From Blastobasis lacticolella (taxonomy: Eukaryota; Arthropoda; Insecta; Lepidoptera; Blastobasidae): 64,000 nt of DNA. This document shows positions 30,938 through 43,767 of the stretch, in pieces. The stretch covers positions 5,902,501 through 5,966,500 of the forward strand of contig LR990050.1 of the NCBI GenBank assembly GCA_905147135.1, written 5' to 3'. The position numbers and the translations under genes were made by a program. Every line of letters starts with the position of its first letter. The first letter of the stretch is position 1. Below the pieces are notes generated by a model that saw only the letters and a list, made by a program, of their open reading frames with translations, had not been told where the DNA came from and did not search any database.

Positions 30938-33580
30938 CTTCATTCCACATTTGAAGTTTCCATTACAACATTTTAAAATTCCCCGACCTAAATATGACAA
31001 AAGCCGAAGGTTTAAATAATTATAATACACCCCAGTCGCACGATTACCTGAACTTATTCTATTCTATTTTGAATTCTATTAAGAATCAACGTAAAATCTT
31101 TTAAGTTGCCATAATTCTCATTCTCACAAAATTGGTATATACTGTCACGCCAAGAACGACAAAGAGCGGGTGCAGCCTGTTGAAATTTTCGTACTTTTTT
31201 TTGCGCCTACCGCAAAGGGTGTAATTTTAACCCTCCGGACTATCGAGTGAGGAAGGTAGAGAACACTCATGTGTACCATTATGACAAGAGACCCAGGCGC
31301 CTACCATATAAACTGCCTAGGGAGTACCTATAGCCGGGAAGGCTTTTTAGGTTTCATCGAATGCGACTAGGGATTGGAACTAGTCCTGTGCTAGAACTTT
31401 CCAGTCGATACTGGCACTCGTTTAACATGATTGCTAAGTACTTATTCAAATAGTTACAAAAAAAAATATTTTACTATTTTACAAAATACGTTGAATAACT
31501 GATTTTGAATTGTAAAATGCAAATATAAATCCAATCTCCAGCATTTTTTAATATCGAGCTTTGAATGAAACGGGATTTGCATTTGACGGCTCGCCATGAA
31601 ACGTAAAGTTATTCAATTTGAATAGATGAATGACTTCTGTTTACAGCAGATTTTTTTAGCGGGTTTACCATTTTTTATATATTATTTTTTTTTGTCTCAA
31701 TGATGAGAGCATTCTTTATCTAACATGATCCTACCTATATGAATATCCTATCCTATAATTTTGGTTACGTTTACTTATTAGTTCTCAATTACGAAACAAC
31801 GAAATAAACGAATTGACAGTATGATTGTATAGAAGAGTGGAAGTAGTTAAAATGAGTTTTATGAATATATTGAGGGTGTGACATACCCCACACACACTTT
31901 CTGAAATCATAGATAGCCTGTATCCAATGGTCAATAGTCAATGATCATTATCATAATGACCACATCAAAAACACAAATTATATCTAATATAATTTATGGA
32001 AATTTGTTAATGTTGACATGTTTTAAAAGAATAACCAGAAAATGTACTAAATTTTTAATGTTGACCTTGTATCGGAAGAAGGGTTTTCTGACCCTAAAAA
32101 GAAATCATGGTCATTAAACTTACATTATATCCCAGAAAACCTTATTTTACGTGAAGTCGCGGTCAAGAACTAGTTACTCATAACTAATACCTGTAGGGAA
32201 TATTAATAACAATAAATAAATCAAATAAAAACAACTTTTAGCGCATTAATAGCTCGGGAACTCACAAGGTAGATGTGTGTTAGTTTTCTTTCTTTTCCTT
32301 CTTACTGAAGTTCTTGTTTCAAAATGTTTCTAGCAATATATCACGTACAATATACCGTGGCCGATTCGAAGAGGGCACCGCGTATTCCATATGCATGAGA
32401 CAGTGTTACCAGTTTCGGATGTATAAATTTAGCTAAACACTGTAAAAATATAGGTAAAGCTTCTGTACGAGGTATATAGTCAGATGCAATGATATCAAAC
32501 TCAATAAATAAGAGCTAGACGTATTCATAAAGTTTTATTTTAAAATAGTAGGCATTGTAATTACTTAGAATTTCATAGTAAACTCAAAGTATCGAGATCA
32601 TTCGAGTTTTAGTAAACATACTTTATTTTGATCGCTTCAAAACCAACTTTTGCAGACTTTATTTTAATTTTACGGACTCTGTAACTGCGAAAGGGAGAAT
32701 GTTTTATTAGAGTCTTGGCGCTTAATGTCTAACACGCTAATGCATTCATTCACCCAACGTAGAGGTTATAATTGGATTGTAGCGTAGGGACTTCGTAGTA
32801 AAACAAGGTTTATCTTCCAGTAAAACAAGTATTCACTAAAACAAAATATAACGAAGTAAAACAAAACTATTTGCTACGCAAGTTTACAAGTAATATAACT
32901 GACAAAATGAAGTCAAATACGCAAAAAATTTATTCAAAAATAGATTTGTAAGTACTAGATAAATGTGTTTTTAATTTTACTCCTGGTACCAAAAAGACCT
33001 ACCTATTTAAAGAACGCATATTTTAATTTCAGTGTTTCTACGGAACCCTACCCTGTATGCCTCCTAACACGTCATGGCCAGATTCTTTATTTAAAGTCCC
33101 TCTTATATAATAGGTACTTTTCCATTTTCTTTTTGTGATATTTTTATAACTGAGCAACATCGTCAATGGCGCGATTTTTCACACACCTGCCTCAATTTAC
33201 GGTTTGTTACATCTTTCTGCTCAATTCGACTGTACCTGCCTCACCTACGTCACCTGGAGTCAAGTAAAATAACATATTTCACGAATAAACACAGCTACGT
33301 GCTTGTTTTACGAAAAATGTAGAAATGTTGGTTGTATATTGTTGTTTGTATAATTAGGAATGCTGAATCAAATTATTGTTCTTACTGTATACGAGTATTC
33401 AAGCAAAACAAATAGTCTTCCGAGGTAAATGTTTTTCAAAAACCTCAGATAATTTTAAAAGTGCGTAATTTATAATTTGTTAATTTAGGCATTCTACTGT
33501 CTATCTGACTCTGGATATCTATAAACAAGAAAATATAAAATAATTACCAAAACAGAATGTAAAAATACACAGGTATGACT
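30938..33580. other. 2.6-kb spacer without assignable features
   Basis: AT-rich, with no long frames on either strand and no repeat of this window recognised. Confidence 0.5.
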
Positions 33581-35059
33581 ATGGCATCGTTGTTTGACAC
33601 TTACTCAAGCGTAAGGAGTTTCACTTGATTCCTTTTTAAACCCCAATGGAAGATGAAGGGGGGTTTGACTTGTGTATCTATGCACCTAACCTATGTAAAG
33701 TATGAATAATATTGTGTTATGTCTATCTTATCTATATTTCTGTCTGTAGTTTTATTTATTTGAATCGAGGTGTTTCTTAGCTTTGTTTTATTAAAAGCGG
33801 TTAAGTATTTTAAGAAATATTTTAGTAGTATGTATGTCCGGGATTCCCAATATCTTTAGTTACTCGTGTATTTTTTTTTGCCGATTTTTATTTGTGATTG
33901 CCGTATTAGAAACCTTAAATAAGTAATTTATTTTGAGTAGATAAAGCCTTTAAGTCCGCCAGTTGTATTTTTGTACAATAAAGTTATTGTAAAACTTACG
34001 CCAGCACGTTCGAAAGTCCCCACTAAGATCAAAGCGAACTACCTACGTGACTGGCCTGGATTCATCTCGAACCCTGGCTGTATTAATCATTCTAATTCTC
34101 TAATGCTGTAGTGAGAATTTGTAAATCATCATTTTTATATCTTACAGTAATCATTGTCTTTTATTATTTCATTATTACTTATATTAATCATTAAATTCCT
34201 TTTACTTACAGGTAGGGTATTGAGCACAACCGAGAGTTTTCGCCAAGATGATTTTGAGATTAGGATGAGGTAATATGGACATAGCAGTGGGTCAAGACAA
34301 AGTGTTTGAGAATTATTATTTAGAGCAGCGCCAACTCGGCAAGCTGGAGCTGTTTGCGCTAAGGCACGAACGCTTGTGAACTCCGTTATTAGTACCTTAG
34401 TTATAGGTCCTTCATTCGATTTCCGGCCGGGCATAAATTTAAATGTTCACTTTTTTTTTCGTTTACAAATCTTCCATACAAATATCAATTTTCCATAGAC
34501 CTACATCGCGCTAGATAAGTGTTCTAACTTCAGCGGTATGGATGCAACTTTTGGACCCGTGGACACCTGGCCAGGTGGGTAATTACCCTTTTCTACTATT
34601 ATGGCCAACATTGGCGGCTGCCGTAACTCTATATTACCAAGATGTCACTACATAATGTTAAGATTGGAGACTGAGACTGGTTGAAAAGTTAGGGCACCGT
34701 GACGGTATTTACGCCAAAAATACCCAATTGAAACTTGAAAAAAAAAATTTTATTGAACACGAGTAAACGTTACGAGTATATCCAAAGAGGATACAGTGGA
34801 CTCGATAGCCAAAACTGAAACAAAGCAAATGGCAGCATTTCATATTGAAGTGTATTTGAACTGGCATGTCAATGCCAAAAACAGCGCCACCTGCAAAACC
34901 GCCCGTCACTGGGTCAAATACGTTTGTGCTGGGCACTTTTCCACAGTCTGGCAAAAAAGTCGTGAAAAAATTGATGGCGCCACCATCGTTTATATGGTTA
35001 TCTTGTACTGTATCAGACTGTGAACTTAAGATATTTAAAAAAACTATCTTCACGTCTGT

Positions 35060-35329
35060 CATCATCATCATCACAGCCCATTATAGTCCACTGCAGGACT
35101 AAGGGCCTCTCCCACGAAAGGGGAGGTTATTGCCATAATCTCCACGCTTGGCAGGCGGGTTGGAGATCGCAGTGTTATAAATATAACAATGGAAAACGCT
35201 GCTGCCCATTTTCCAGCCTACGGAGACTCTTAGATCTTTTGCCTCGAAGACATTAGTCGCCTTGTACGACACCCACCAGTATAAGGGGTTGGTGCTATTC
35301 TACTCCGCCGGACACCACACGGCCAGTTT
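35060..35329 (-). mobile_element. Family B retroposon insertion with 11-bp target duplication
   Basis: TTCACGTCTGT occurs immediately before (35049-35059) and after (35330-35340). Copy 2 of the duplication has the empty site once (TTCACGTCCGT, 38948-38958). The element starts with the ATC repeat (its tail on the minus strand) and ends GGACACCACACGGCC. This gives the family its exact ends and shows insertion after the duplication. Confidence 0.9.
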
Positions 35330-36171
35330 TTCACGTCTGTGCTTTGCCTCTATGCCCAATTTCTTCACGTCTGTGCCTCGTATACTTCGACTAGAAAATT
35401 TGATACTTGTTAATATTTTACCGTACCTATCTTTGCTTTAAGGCCGTAAACATCTTCCAAATCGGACAGCAACTTATCTGCTCTAACTCGACCATACATT
35501 ATTGTAAAACTTTAAATATTACTTTTCTTGTGCCGCTTTTATACTTTTTTGGATTAATTGCCAAAATAAATGTCCACACAGTAAAAATATAGAAATATAC
35601 ACATAAAAATTTAAACATAACAACAACAAAACAAAAATGTCTAGATGACGTGACAGCTGAAGTCAGTTTGACCACAGATAGGAGTAGAATATTTGAGTTT
35701 GACAGTAATTTAGTGTGGCCAATTTAGGCGAGAGCAGTAGTTCCCAAAACTTTCTTTTCACGACTTTCTTGCCATGCTATACCTATATCGTTCCAATAAA
35801 GATTCAATGAGCAAAGAACATAGAAAAACTGATTTATATGAGTGAGCACAAATCACGTGGGATCCGGCGGAATCTATCGATGCGTTCAGCTCGCACCTGC
35901 GCCGCTTATTACCGCACCAATATATTTCACTCCCCCTTGTTTCGCCGGTTGCCAGTTATTGTAGCCAATTTCTCAATTCCTTTTACCGTAAGGTCTAATT
36001 TGGCCTGTCGGGGGCGTAATATGTAGATGTCAAGAGCATATTGAACTGCTTTCTTTTCGTTTTATTTTTTTGCTTTGTGCTAGGCTCGCATTTGTCCGTC
36101 ATCTCGCATGAAGGTAAAGTCATCATGTAGGAATGATGGAGTATGCCTGTCTAGCTAGAAACAGCTTCGAC

Positions 36172-36366
36172 GGCCTCGAGTTCGCTAATTTACTTGGCTA
36201 GATTGAAATGTGATTGGATTGCAGCTGCAGCAGTAGCAGATTGAATAGCAGCTCAACTACAGTTTTAGTATAATACTAAAAACGCGTAAGACTGCCATAG
36301 AGCTGCGATCGCGATCCAATTACAATTAAATCTCGCAATTAGTAAATTAGCGGAGACCCAGGGCCT
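36172..36366. repeat. Family D MITE in duplication copy 1
   Basis: GGCCTCGAGTTCGCTAATTT at the left and AGTAAATTAGCGGAGACCC at the right surround GATTGGATTGCAGC / GAGCTGCGATCGCGATCC. It is shared with copy 2 (40664-40832), so it predates the duplication. Confidence 0.75.
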
Positions 36367-36913
36367 GGAACAACTCCAGTCTGGCCTCTGACCTTTAACA
36401 AGATCGAACAGTTCGAAAAGTTCGAACGGGGAACGCATGGCGGGTAAAGCGGTGTAGAATGTTATTCCTCAGCCATTCGCATAGAAATATCGAGTCAGAG
36501 CGGGTCATGCGGATAGGGTAATTATCTATGATGTGAGGATCGAACGTCTCCCTGCTTCATGTGCCGCTATTTCGGAAAGGGGTTAGAAGAACGTAAAAAA
36601 TATATATAACACTTAATTCATAATTAATTCTAAGCCCCTTCATGTAATATCCCACTCGACTATACCTAGTATTGGTTTATACAAATATCTTCAAATAATT
36701 TCAATACCTGTGCGATACATTTCCGCCGAAATGCAAGCAGTATTTCTTCGCAAACAAACCAAGGTAGTGTGTAAACTTATTTGCGTATCCTTTATGTAGT
36801 AATAGAGGGGAAAACTAACCGCCCTTTGTTTCGCGGAAATCCAATTTTTCTGAATAAGACCACAAACACTACAAGTACCTACGCAAGTAACGGTACAGTC
36901 GTTCTTCGGTTCA

Positions 36914-37085
36914 CTTTGGCTAAATTCAGAAGCAAAAATGGAATGTATTGCCTACTCATAAAATGAGATACATTTTTGTATCACACCTTTTGAAAAGCGG
37001 AGCGACGCGTGTTACAATGTAACTGATACAAAAATCGACCTTATTTAATGAGACATTCCATTTTGATTTGCTTCATTGAATTTTG
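36914..37085. repeat. Family E MITE, left end lost (copy 1)
   Basis: GGCTAAATTCAG, then TTTTGTATCACACC, GCGGAGCGACGCG and CATTCCATTTTGATTTGCTT. The counterpart in copy 2 (41221-41450) keeps both ends. Confidence 0.7.
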
Positions 37086-37095
37086 AATTGAATCC

Positions 37096-37300
37096 AACCC
37101 CATCCATGGGGTGGGAATTTGGGGAACCGTGGCTTTGGCAGTGGAGGGATATTTGCCTTTTTGCTACCAGAATAACGTGTTATAGAGGTGGGCAACGCAT
37201 TGGCGATAGTCTCGGTGTTGCTAATATCTATAGGCAGTGGTGACTACTTTCCATCAGGTGGCCTGCTTGCCTGTTTGCCTATCGTATGACATAAAAAAAA
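37096..37300 (+). repeat. Family H retroposon 3' end at the duplication junction
   Basis: GGTGGGCAACGCATTGGCGA, GGCAGTGGTGACTACTTTCC and ATCAGGTGGCCTGCTTGCC, ending in ATAAAAAAAA, are the 3' UTR of a common lepidopteran LINE type. Its poly(A) stops exactly where copy 2 of the duplication starts (37301). Confidence 0.65.
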
Positions 37301-39001
37301 GCATCGTTGTTTGACACTTACTCAAACGTTAGGAGTTTCACTTGATTCCTTTTTAAACTCCAATGGAAGATGAAGGGGAAGTTTGACTTGTGTATCTATG
37401 CACCTAATCTATGTAATGTATGAATAATATTGTGTTATGTCTATCTTATCTATATTTCTGTCTGTCTGCAGCATGGTATTCTATACCTCATGGTCTGATT
37501 TCGATGTGACCAGTTTTATTTATTTGAAAACCAGTCGAATCGAGGTGTTTCTTAGCTTTGTTTTATTAAAAGCGGTTAAGTATTTTAAAAAATATTTTAG
37601 TATTATGTAGACTTTGTCCGGGATTTCCAATATCTTTAGTTACTCGTGTATTTTTTTTTGCCGATTTTTATTTGTGATTGCCGTATTAGAAACCTTAAAT
37701 AAGTAATTTATTTTGAGTGGTAGATAAAGCCTTTAAGTCCGCCAGTTGTATTTTTGTACAATAAAGTTATTGTAAAAATTTAATCCTTGTTATCTACGCC
37801 GGCACGTTCGAAAGTCCCCACTAAGATCAGAGCGAACTACCTACGTGACTGGCCTGGATTCATCTCGAACCCTGGCTGTATTAACCATTCTAATTCTTTA
37901 ATGCTGTAGTGAGAATTTGTAAATCATCATTTTTATATCTTACAGTAATCATTGTCATTTATTATTTCATTATTATTTATACTAATCATTATATTCTTAT
38001 TACTTGCAGGTAAGGTATTGAGCACAACTGAGGTAATATGGACATAGCAGTGGGTCAAGAAAAAGTGATTGAGAATTATTATTTAGAGCAGCGCGACCTC
38101 GGCATGCTGGAGCTGTTTGCGCTAAGGCACGAACGCTTGTGAACACCGTTATTAGTACCTACTTATATAATTATGTACGTATGCTACTCTCTGCTGTGTA
38201 AATATACTCTCGCTAGCTTATTAATCAGTCAGCTTTTGACGCCCTGACTGGTTTAGTTGATTAACAGGCTAGTCTGCGACGCAGAGGTACTTTATTCGAT
38301 TTGATTCGAGGCCGGGCATTAATTTTAATGTTTAATTTTAATTTCTGTTACAAATCTTAACTTTCCATAAACCTACATCGCGCTAGAGAAGTGTTCCAAC
38401 TTCAGCGGTATGAATGCAACTTTTCGACCCTTGGTCACCTGGTCACAACATCTGGCCAGGTGGGTAATTACCCTTTTCTACCATTATGTCTTCGCTGGCC
38501 AACATTGGCGGCTGCCGTAACCCTATATTACCAAGATGTCACTACATAATGTTAAGATCTGGAGACGGAGACTGGTTGAAAAGTTAGGGCACCGTGACGG
38601 TATCGACGCTACAAATACCCAATTGAAACTAGTATTAGTAGAAGATATTAAAATTTTATTGAACACGAGTAAACTTTACGAGTATATCCAAAGAGGATAC
38701 AGTGGACTCGATGGCCAAAAATGAAACAAAGCAAATGGCAGCATTTCATATTGAAGTGTATTTGAACTGTCAATGTCAAAAACAGCGCCGCCTGCAAAAC
38801 CCGTCACCGGGTCAAATACGTTTGTGCTGGGCACTTGCTTACAGTCTGGCTACAAAGTCGTGAAAAAATTTATGGCGCCACCATCGTTTATATGGTTATC
38901 TTGTATTGTTATCAGAGTGTGAACTTAAAATATAAAAAAAAACTATATTCACGTCCGTGCTTTGCCTCTATGTCCAATTTCTTTACGTCTGTGCCTCGTA
39001 T

Positions 39002-40000
39002 TGGCAAGGTTCCAACAGATATTCAGAATTTACCATTGAATAAATTTAAAGTCGCTATAAAAAACAAATTATGTCAAAAAAGTTATTATAGTATATCTGA
39101 ATATGTAAATGACAAAAGTCCATGGGACTGAACTGCTGTTCTATACAGGTATTTACTTTTAAGATAGTATATAGGACAAATAATGTATTAGTACATAAGA
39201 CATGTTTAAAAAAAAAAAGAATTAACGTAGGCTCTGTGGGTTTCTTGCCGTTTCTTTTCCCCACGGAGAACCACCTTGGAAGCGGCGTTAATTTTCCTTC
39301 CTCTCCCACACATGGTGTCTCCTGTCTGCGCTAGGGTAGGGGTAGGGTAGTAGTTAGAGTAGGGGTAGGGTAGGGTAGGGTTGGAGTAAGATAGAGGTAA
39401 GGTAGTATAGGGTTGGGTAGGGGTAAGATAGTGGTAGGGTCGGGGTAAGATAGTGGTAGGGTAGGGGTAAGGTAGTGGTAGGGTAGGGTTAAGGCAATGG
39501 TAGGATAGGGTAGGGGTAAGGTAGCGATAGGGAAGGGATAGGATAGAGTAGGGTGGTAGCGACTACCTACCACATACAGCATGTGTGATGCACGCTCACT
39601 TAAAAGTCTGTCTGACGGTGGCGTGGGGGCCGGGTCGCTCTTTTCCCTCAAATATGGTTGAATTGGACGATGGCTGGACCCTGCGTTATACTCGTGAACG
39701 GGTGCTGCCTTGGTGGACTGGCTTACTCTTGCTGTAGTTTTAGGTGGTTTTGCTTAATTATACTAGATATACCTATATAATATAATGTAGCGTTCCGGCT
39801 CTGCCTGGCATTGTCGAGCACGGTTCGGTTGGCGAGGGATACGTTTACTACGGTCATAGGGCGGTCAGCGTGTCACTGTGTGTTTCCTTCCTACTTTCCT
39901 ATCCTTCCTATATTCCTATCGTCCTTTTTGACGATTCAAAGAGATATTTATTGTCCTAATCAATAAAGAAATTTTAAATTTTGAATTTTGAATTTTGTAT
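39002..40000 (+). mobile_element. 5'-truncated LINE insertion with GTAT target duplication
   Basis: Absent from copy 1, where GTGCCTCGTATACTTCGAC is continuous. Here GTAT is on both sides (38998-39001 and 39997-40000). The insert begins with a C-terminal coding end (GKVPTDIQNLPLNKFKVAIK, then SYYSISEYVNDKSPWD and a stop at 39129-39131) of the kind seen in CR1/Jockey-type LINEs. It continues through a 3' UTR with a minisatellite and an AATAAA at 39962-39967, and ends in TTTTGAA repeats. Confidence 0.85.
39332..39558 (+). repeat. GGGTA-type minisatellite in LINE 3' UTR
   Basis: About 225 bp of irregular GGGTAGGGGTAAGGTAGTGG-like units, strongly purine-rich on the plus strand. It lies inside the LINE insertion of copy 2. 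A short pyrimidine counterpart (CCTACCCCTACCCTAGCC) is at about 52692-52709. Confidence 0.85.
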
Positions 40001-40663
40001 ACTTCGACTAGAAAATTTGATACTTGTAAATATTTTACCGTACCGATAATCTTTGCTTTAAGGCTGTAAACATTTTCCAAATCGTAAAAATATAGAAATA
40101 TACACATAAAAATTTAAACATAACAACAACAAAACAAAAATGTCTAGATGACGTGACAGCTGAAGTCAGTTGGACCACAGATAGGAGTAGAATATTTGAG
40201 TGTAGCCAATTTAGGCGAGAGCAGTAGTTTCCAAAACTTTCTTTTCACGACTTTCTTGCCATGCTATACCTATATCGTTCCAATAAAGATTTAATGAGCA
40301 AAGAACATCGAAAAACTGATTTATATGAGTAAGCACAAATCACGTGGGATCCGGCGGAATCTATCGATGCGTTCAGCTCGCACCTGCGCCGCTTATTACC
40401 GCACCAATATATTTCACTCCCCCTTGTTTCGCTGGTTGCCAGTTATTGTAGCCAATTTCTCAATTCCTTTTACCGTAAGGTCTAATTTGGCCTGTCGGGG
40501 GCATAATATGTAGATGTCAAGAGCATATTGAACGGCTTTCTTTCCGTTTTATTTTTTTGCTTTGTGCTAGGCTCGCTTTTGTTCGTCATCTCGCATGAAG
40601 GTAAAGTCATCATGTAGGAATGATGGAGTATGCCTGTCTAGCTAGAAACAGCTTTATCCCTCT

Positions 40664-40832
40664 GGGCCTCGAGTTCGCTAATTTACTTGGCTAGATTAAA
40701 ATGTAATTGGATCGCAGCTTAACTACAGTTTTAACATAATACTAAAAACGCGTAAGACTAACATTGAGCTGCGATTGCGATCCAATTACAATTGAATCTC
40801 GCAATTAGTAAATTAGCGGAGACCCAGGGCCT
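40664..40832. repeat. Family D MITE in duplication copy 2
   Basis: Best-kept ends of the family: GGGCCTCGAGTTCGCTAATT at the left and AATTAGCGGAGACCCAGGGC at the right. Confidence 0.75.
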
Positions 40833-41220
40833 GGAACAACTCCAGTCTGGCCTCTGACCTTTAACAAGATCATATAATAACACTTAATACATAATTAATT
40901 CTAAGCCCCTTCATGTAATATCCCACTCGACTATACCTAGTATTGGTTTATACAAATATCTTCAAATAATTTCAATACCTGTGCGATACATTTCCGCCGA
41001 ATACAAGCAGTATTTCTTCGCAAACAAACCAAGGTAGTGTGTAAACTTATTTGCGTATCCTTTATGTAGTAATAGAGGGGAAAACTAACCGTCCTTTGTT
41101 TCGCGAAAATCCAATTTCCCTGAATAAGTTCACAAAGACGGGAAGTACCTACGCGAGTGACGGTACAGTCGATCTTTGGTTCAATTTGGATCTAAATTGA
41201 GACGTATTATACTTCTCAAC

Positions 41221-41450
41221 TTATGCGCTTATTACATTTGGCTAAATTCAGAAAAAATCGTGAGAGCAAATCAAAATGGAATGTATTGCTCATAAAATAA
41301 GGTAAATTTTTGTATCACGTAGAGCGACGCGTGACACAATATAATTGATACAAAAAATTTCTTTATTTTACGAGAAATGCCTTTTTGGTTTGATCTCACG
41401 CTTTTTGCTTCTGAAATAAGACGACTGAATTTTGCCAAATGAGCATTATG
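41221..41450. repeat. Family E MITE, complete
   Basis: The left end TTATGCGCTTATTACATTTG and right end CCAAATGAGCATTATG are inverted and imperfect. The long arms continue inward through CAAATCAAAATGGAATG and its complement. The centre is GTATCACGTAGAGCGACGCG. Confidence 0.75.
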
Positions 41451-41787
41451 CTATAGGGGTCAAATTTAAAAATATCAAATCTGCATTTCTCAAGTCGGTG
41501 TTCTAATTGAGCATTAAGCAACAAATCATAAAACGAATTACAACCGAATGGTGAGAAAAATTATGTACCTTTTAAAATCGTATTTCTGTTCAGCAATGAG
41601 GGGCTTCGCTCCGTAATGATTCTTTTATTGTCGCCAGACCGACTAGGGTTGGCCAATAGTCGATAAAATCGTACTCGATTAGAAATCTGATATTATTCAG
41701 TTCCTGTTTTATCGACTAAGGGTTTATCGACATTCTGTCAGCTATCTATCTCTATAAGATGAACGATACGCCTTGTAGCAAATAGGT

Positions 41788-42872
41788 GTGTACGATATCT
41801 ATACATATCGCTTACGCAGTACGCTTGGACCGACTCAATTTCTTATCATGATCAATGACCTTCTAAAGGTTGTTAGTACGGCGGTGTGTCTCATGTTTGC
41901 TGATGACCTGAAGCTGTTCTTGGGTATAGAGACGAATGAGGATTGTGAAGCACTTCAGCGCGACATCAATAATGTCGTTGAGTGGAGTAAGCGGAACCAA
42001 CTCGAGTTCAACATTGCACAATGTAAAACCATCTCATTCACTCGATCCCGTTCACCTATTAATTATTCCTGCGAAATAGATGGTACATCGCTTCAGCGGA
42101 TATATATTATTAGAGATTTGGGTCTATTCCTTGATGTTGAGCTAACATTTAACTACCATATCACAGAAATGTGTAAAAAGGCATTCAATACCTTAGTTTT
42201 TGTACTGTGGTAAACAGCTAGATTTTATAATAGGGAAACTATCTTGCTTCTGTATAATGCATTTGTACGTAGTAAACTCGAATTCAATTCGCTAGTTTGG
42301 GACCCACATGAAATAACGTACACAGTCATGATAGAACGGGTCCAAAAAAAGTTTTGCCGTTATCTGTACATGAAACTAAATGGATACTATCCCTACCTAT
42401 ATCCATCTCTCTTCGTATCAGGTATGGTAGGTATTGATACTTTGAAACTGAGAAGGAAACTCGCACTAGGATTGCATTACTTCCTCCTCTTTAATGGAAA
42501 GGTAAATAACGTAAATTAAATGTTAAATTCGCTATATGTGCCTAATAGTTATACGCGAAATACGCGAGCGGGACGCAGGCACCAGCTGTTTGCACCGGCG
42601 CCCGTGCGTACGGACACTGCCAGGTATGCTCCTACACCGCACGCACTCACACTACTAAATCAACTGCTAACAGACCGGGTCGAAGTTGATATCTTTGGCA
42701 CTACTATTACAAATATATGCACTAATTGGTTAAGCTGTTGTAACATTCATTAAGTTTGACTGTTATATATATTGAGATAAGTACCTAAATGTAAATAATG
42801 GCTCTCCAGACGTTTTGGTTTCTCAACTGTAAGTCTGAAAGCATTTGAATAATAAATAAATAAATAAATATC
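41788..42872 (+). pseudogene. CR1/Jockey-like LINE reverse transcriptase fragment
   Basis: One reading frame runs from about 41788 to 42753, broken by in-frame stops at 42211-42213 and 42517-42519. It reads LGPTQFLIMINDLL, then LMFADDLKLFLGI (catalytic FADD box), QLEFNIAQCKTISFTR, LLYNAFVRSKLEFNSLVWDP, VQKKFCRYLY and a C-terminal FAPAPVRTD ... LTLLNQL segment. The order is that of the palm/thumb and C-terminal part of CR1/Jockey-group LINEs. The 5' part is missing. The 3' UTR ends in (AATA)n at 42850-42872. Two stops in about 320 codons show a fairly young but dead copy. Confidence 0.85.
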
Positions 42873-43383
42873 TATATACATTATGACGCATTGGGAAACG
42901 CCGAGGTAAAGTGGCTGAGTACCTGCGAGCAGGCATTCCTAAGGCTATTGCATCCTTTTATCCAATTTAGACAGATTCTCTTGAGTACCCTATTCATAGA
43001 ATCTAACGTCAGGAGTAACCACAGATCAATCAGTTGTAATGATATTTTACAATATCGCTTATATATCGTCGATACAACTTACGTACCTTCTCATTTAGGA
43101 TTATCGACACAGCAATACTTTGTATCCCCTCACTAGTCCGGCTACGGGTCGAGAAAATTACAGGAAAGATAATCTGGTTTTTTATTACTCCTATTATAAT
43201 ATTGCAGCGGTTAGAAGGAAAATAAAATACAAATGCGAGCGATTTGTTACTGCCCCGTTTTAACGATGCAAACCATTTATACACAAACTCAAAGGCGAAG
43301 TGCGATAATAGAGTTTTATGTATAACTGATATACCTTTCCTCATAGTTAGTTGTAGTACTGTAGTAGTGTTTCACTTGAAGAT

Positions 43384-43767
43384 CATCATCATCATCTTCG
43401 CGTTAATGTCCCGGTTGTGCTCTCGCGCACAAGGGCCCGGGGTCCACCTTGACTTGGCATGACTTTACTTGACTTGACTTGATTTGGCAGGTCAGGTAAT
43501 TACAGTGGAGTGACTGCCATCTGACTTCCATGACCCTGCTACCAGGGGAACCTGACCAGATTGGATCATGGTTACACATCCAGTCGCCTGAATGTGCAGG
43601 TTTCATCACGATGTTTTCCCTGACCGTAAGAGCATCGGTTAGTATTCAACTAATGTACATAACTCAGAAAACAGTCATTGGTACATGGCCGGAGCGGGAT
43701 TCGAACCCGGGACCTCTGGCTTATGAGTCAGATGTTCTAACCGCTCGGCCGCCAACGCTCTCAACGC
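43384..43767 (-). repeat. SINE family A, full-length with 17-bp target duplication
   Basis: Flanks GTGTTTCACTTGAAGAT (43367-43383) and GTGTTTTACTTGAAGAT (43768-43784) differ at one base. On the minus strand the head has GGCCGAGCGGTTAGAAC and box B GGTTCGAATCCCG-like sequence, and the tail is (GAT)n. A short CTTGACTT-like expansion (about 43449-43482) lengthens the body. Confidence 0.9.

Larger units (their letters stand above)
33584..37085. repeat. Tandem segmental duplication, copy 1
   Basis: From GCATCGTTGTTTGACACTTA this segment is collinear with 37301-41450. It includes the CAATAAAGTTATTGT motif (33978), a decayed SINE C head (about 34410-34455), a family D MITE and a family E MITE. Private features: family B insertion 35060-35329, an extra ~110 bp near 35470-35580 and an extra ~200 bp at about 36400-36600. 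Over the 189 bp at 35838-36026 it differs from copy 2 by 3 bases. Confidence 0.85.
37301..41450. repeat. Tandem segmental duplication, copy 2
   Basis: Collinear with copy 1. Private features: about 60 extra bp near 37467-37535, a fuller SINE C head (38238-38350, CTGACTGGTTTAGTTGATTA) and a 1-kb LINE insertion (39002-40000). The empty site for the family B insertion of copy 1 is at 38948-38958. Confidence 0.85.

Noticed and set aside
35838..36026. 62-codon frame preserved in both copies of the duplication (also 40325-40513)
   Set aside because: The copies differ at 3 bases and all 3 change an amino acid. The frame survives because the duplication is young, not because of coding constraint.
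39332..39558. Telomere-like repeat
   Set aside because: The insect telomere repeat is TTAGG; these units are irregular GGGTA/GGTAAG and lie within a LINE end.
41657..41718. 12-bp perfect inverted repeat (TAGTCGATAAAA)
   Set aside because: Short, AT-rich and with a 38-nt loop; not convincing without other support.
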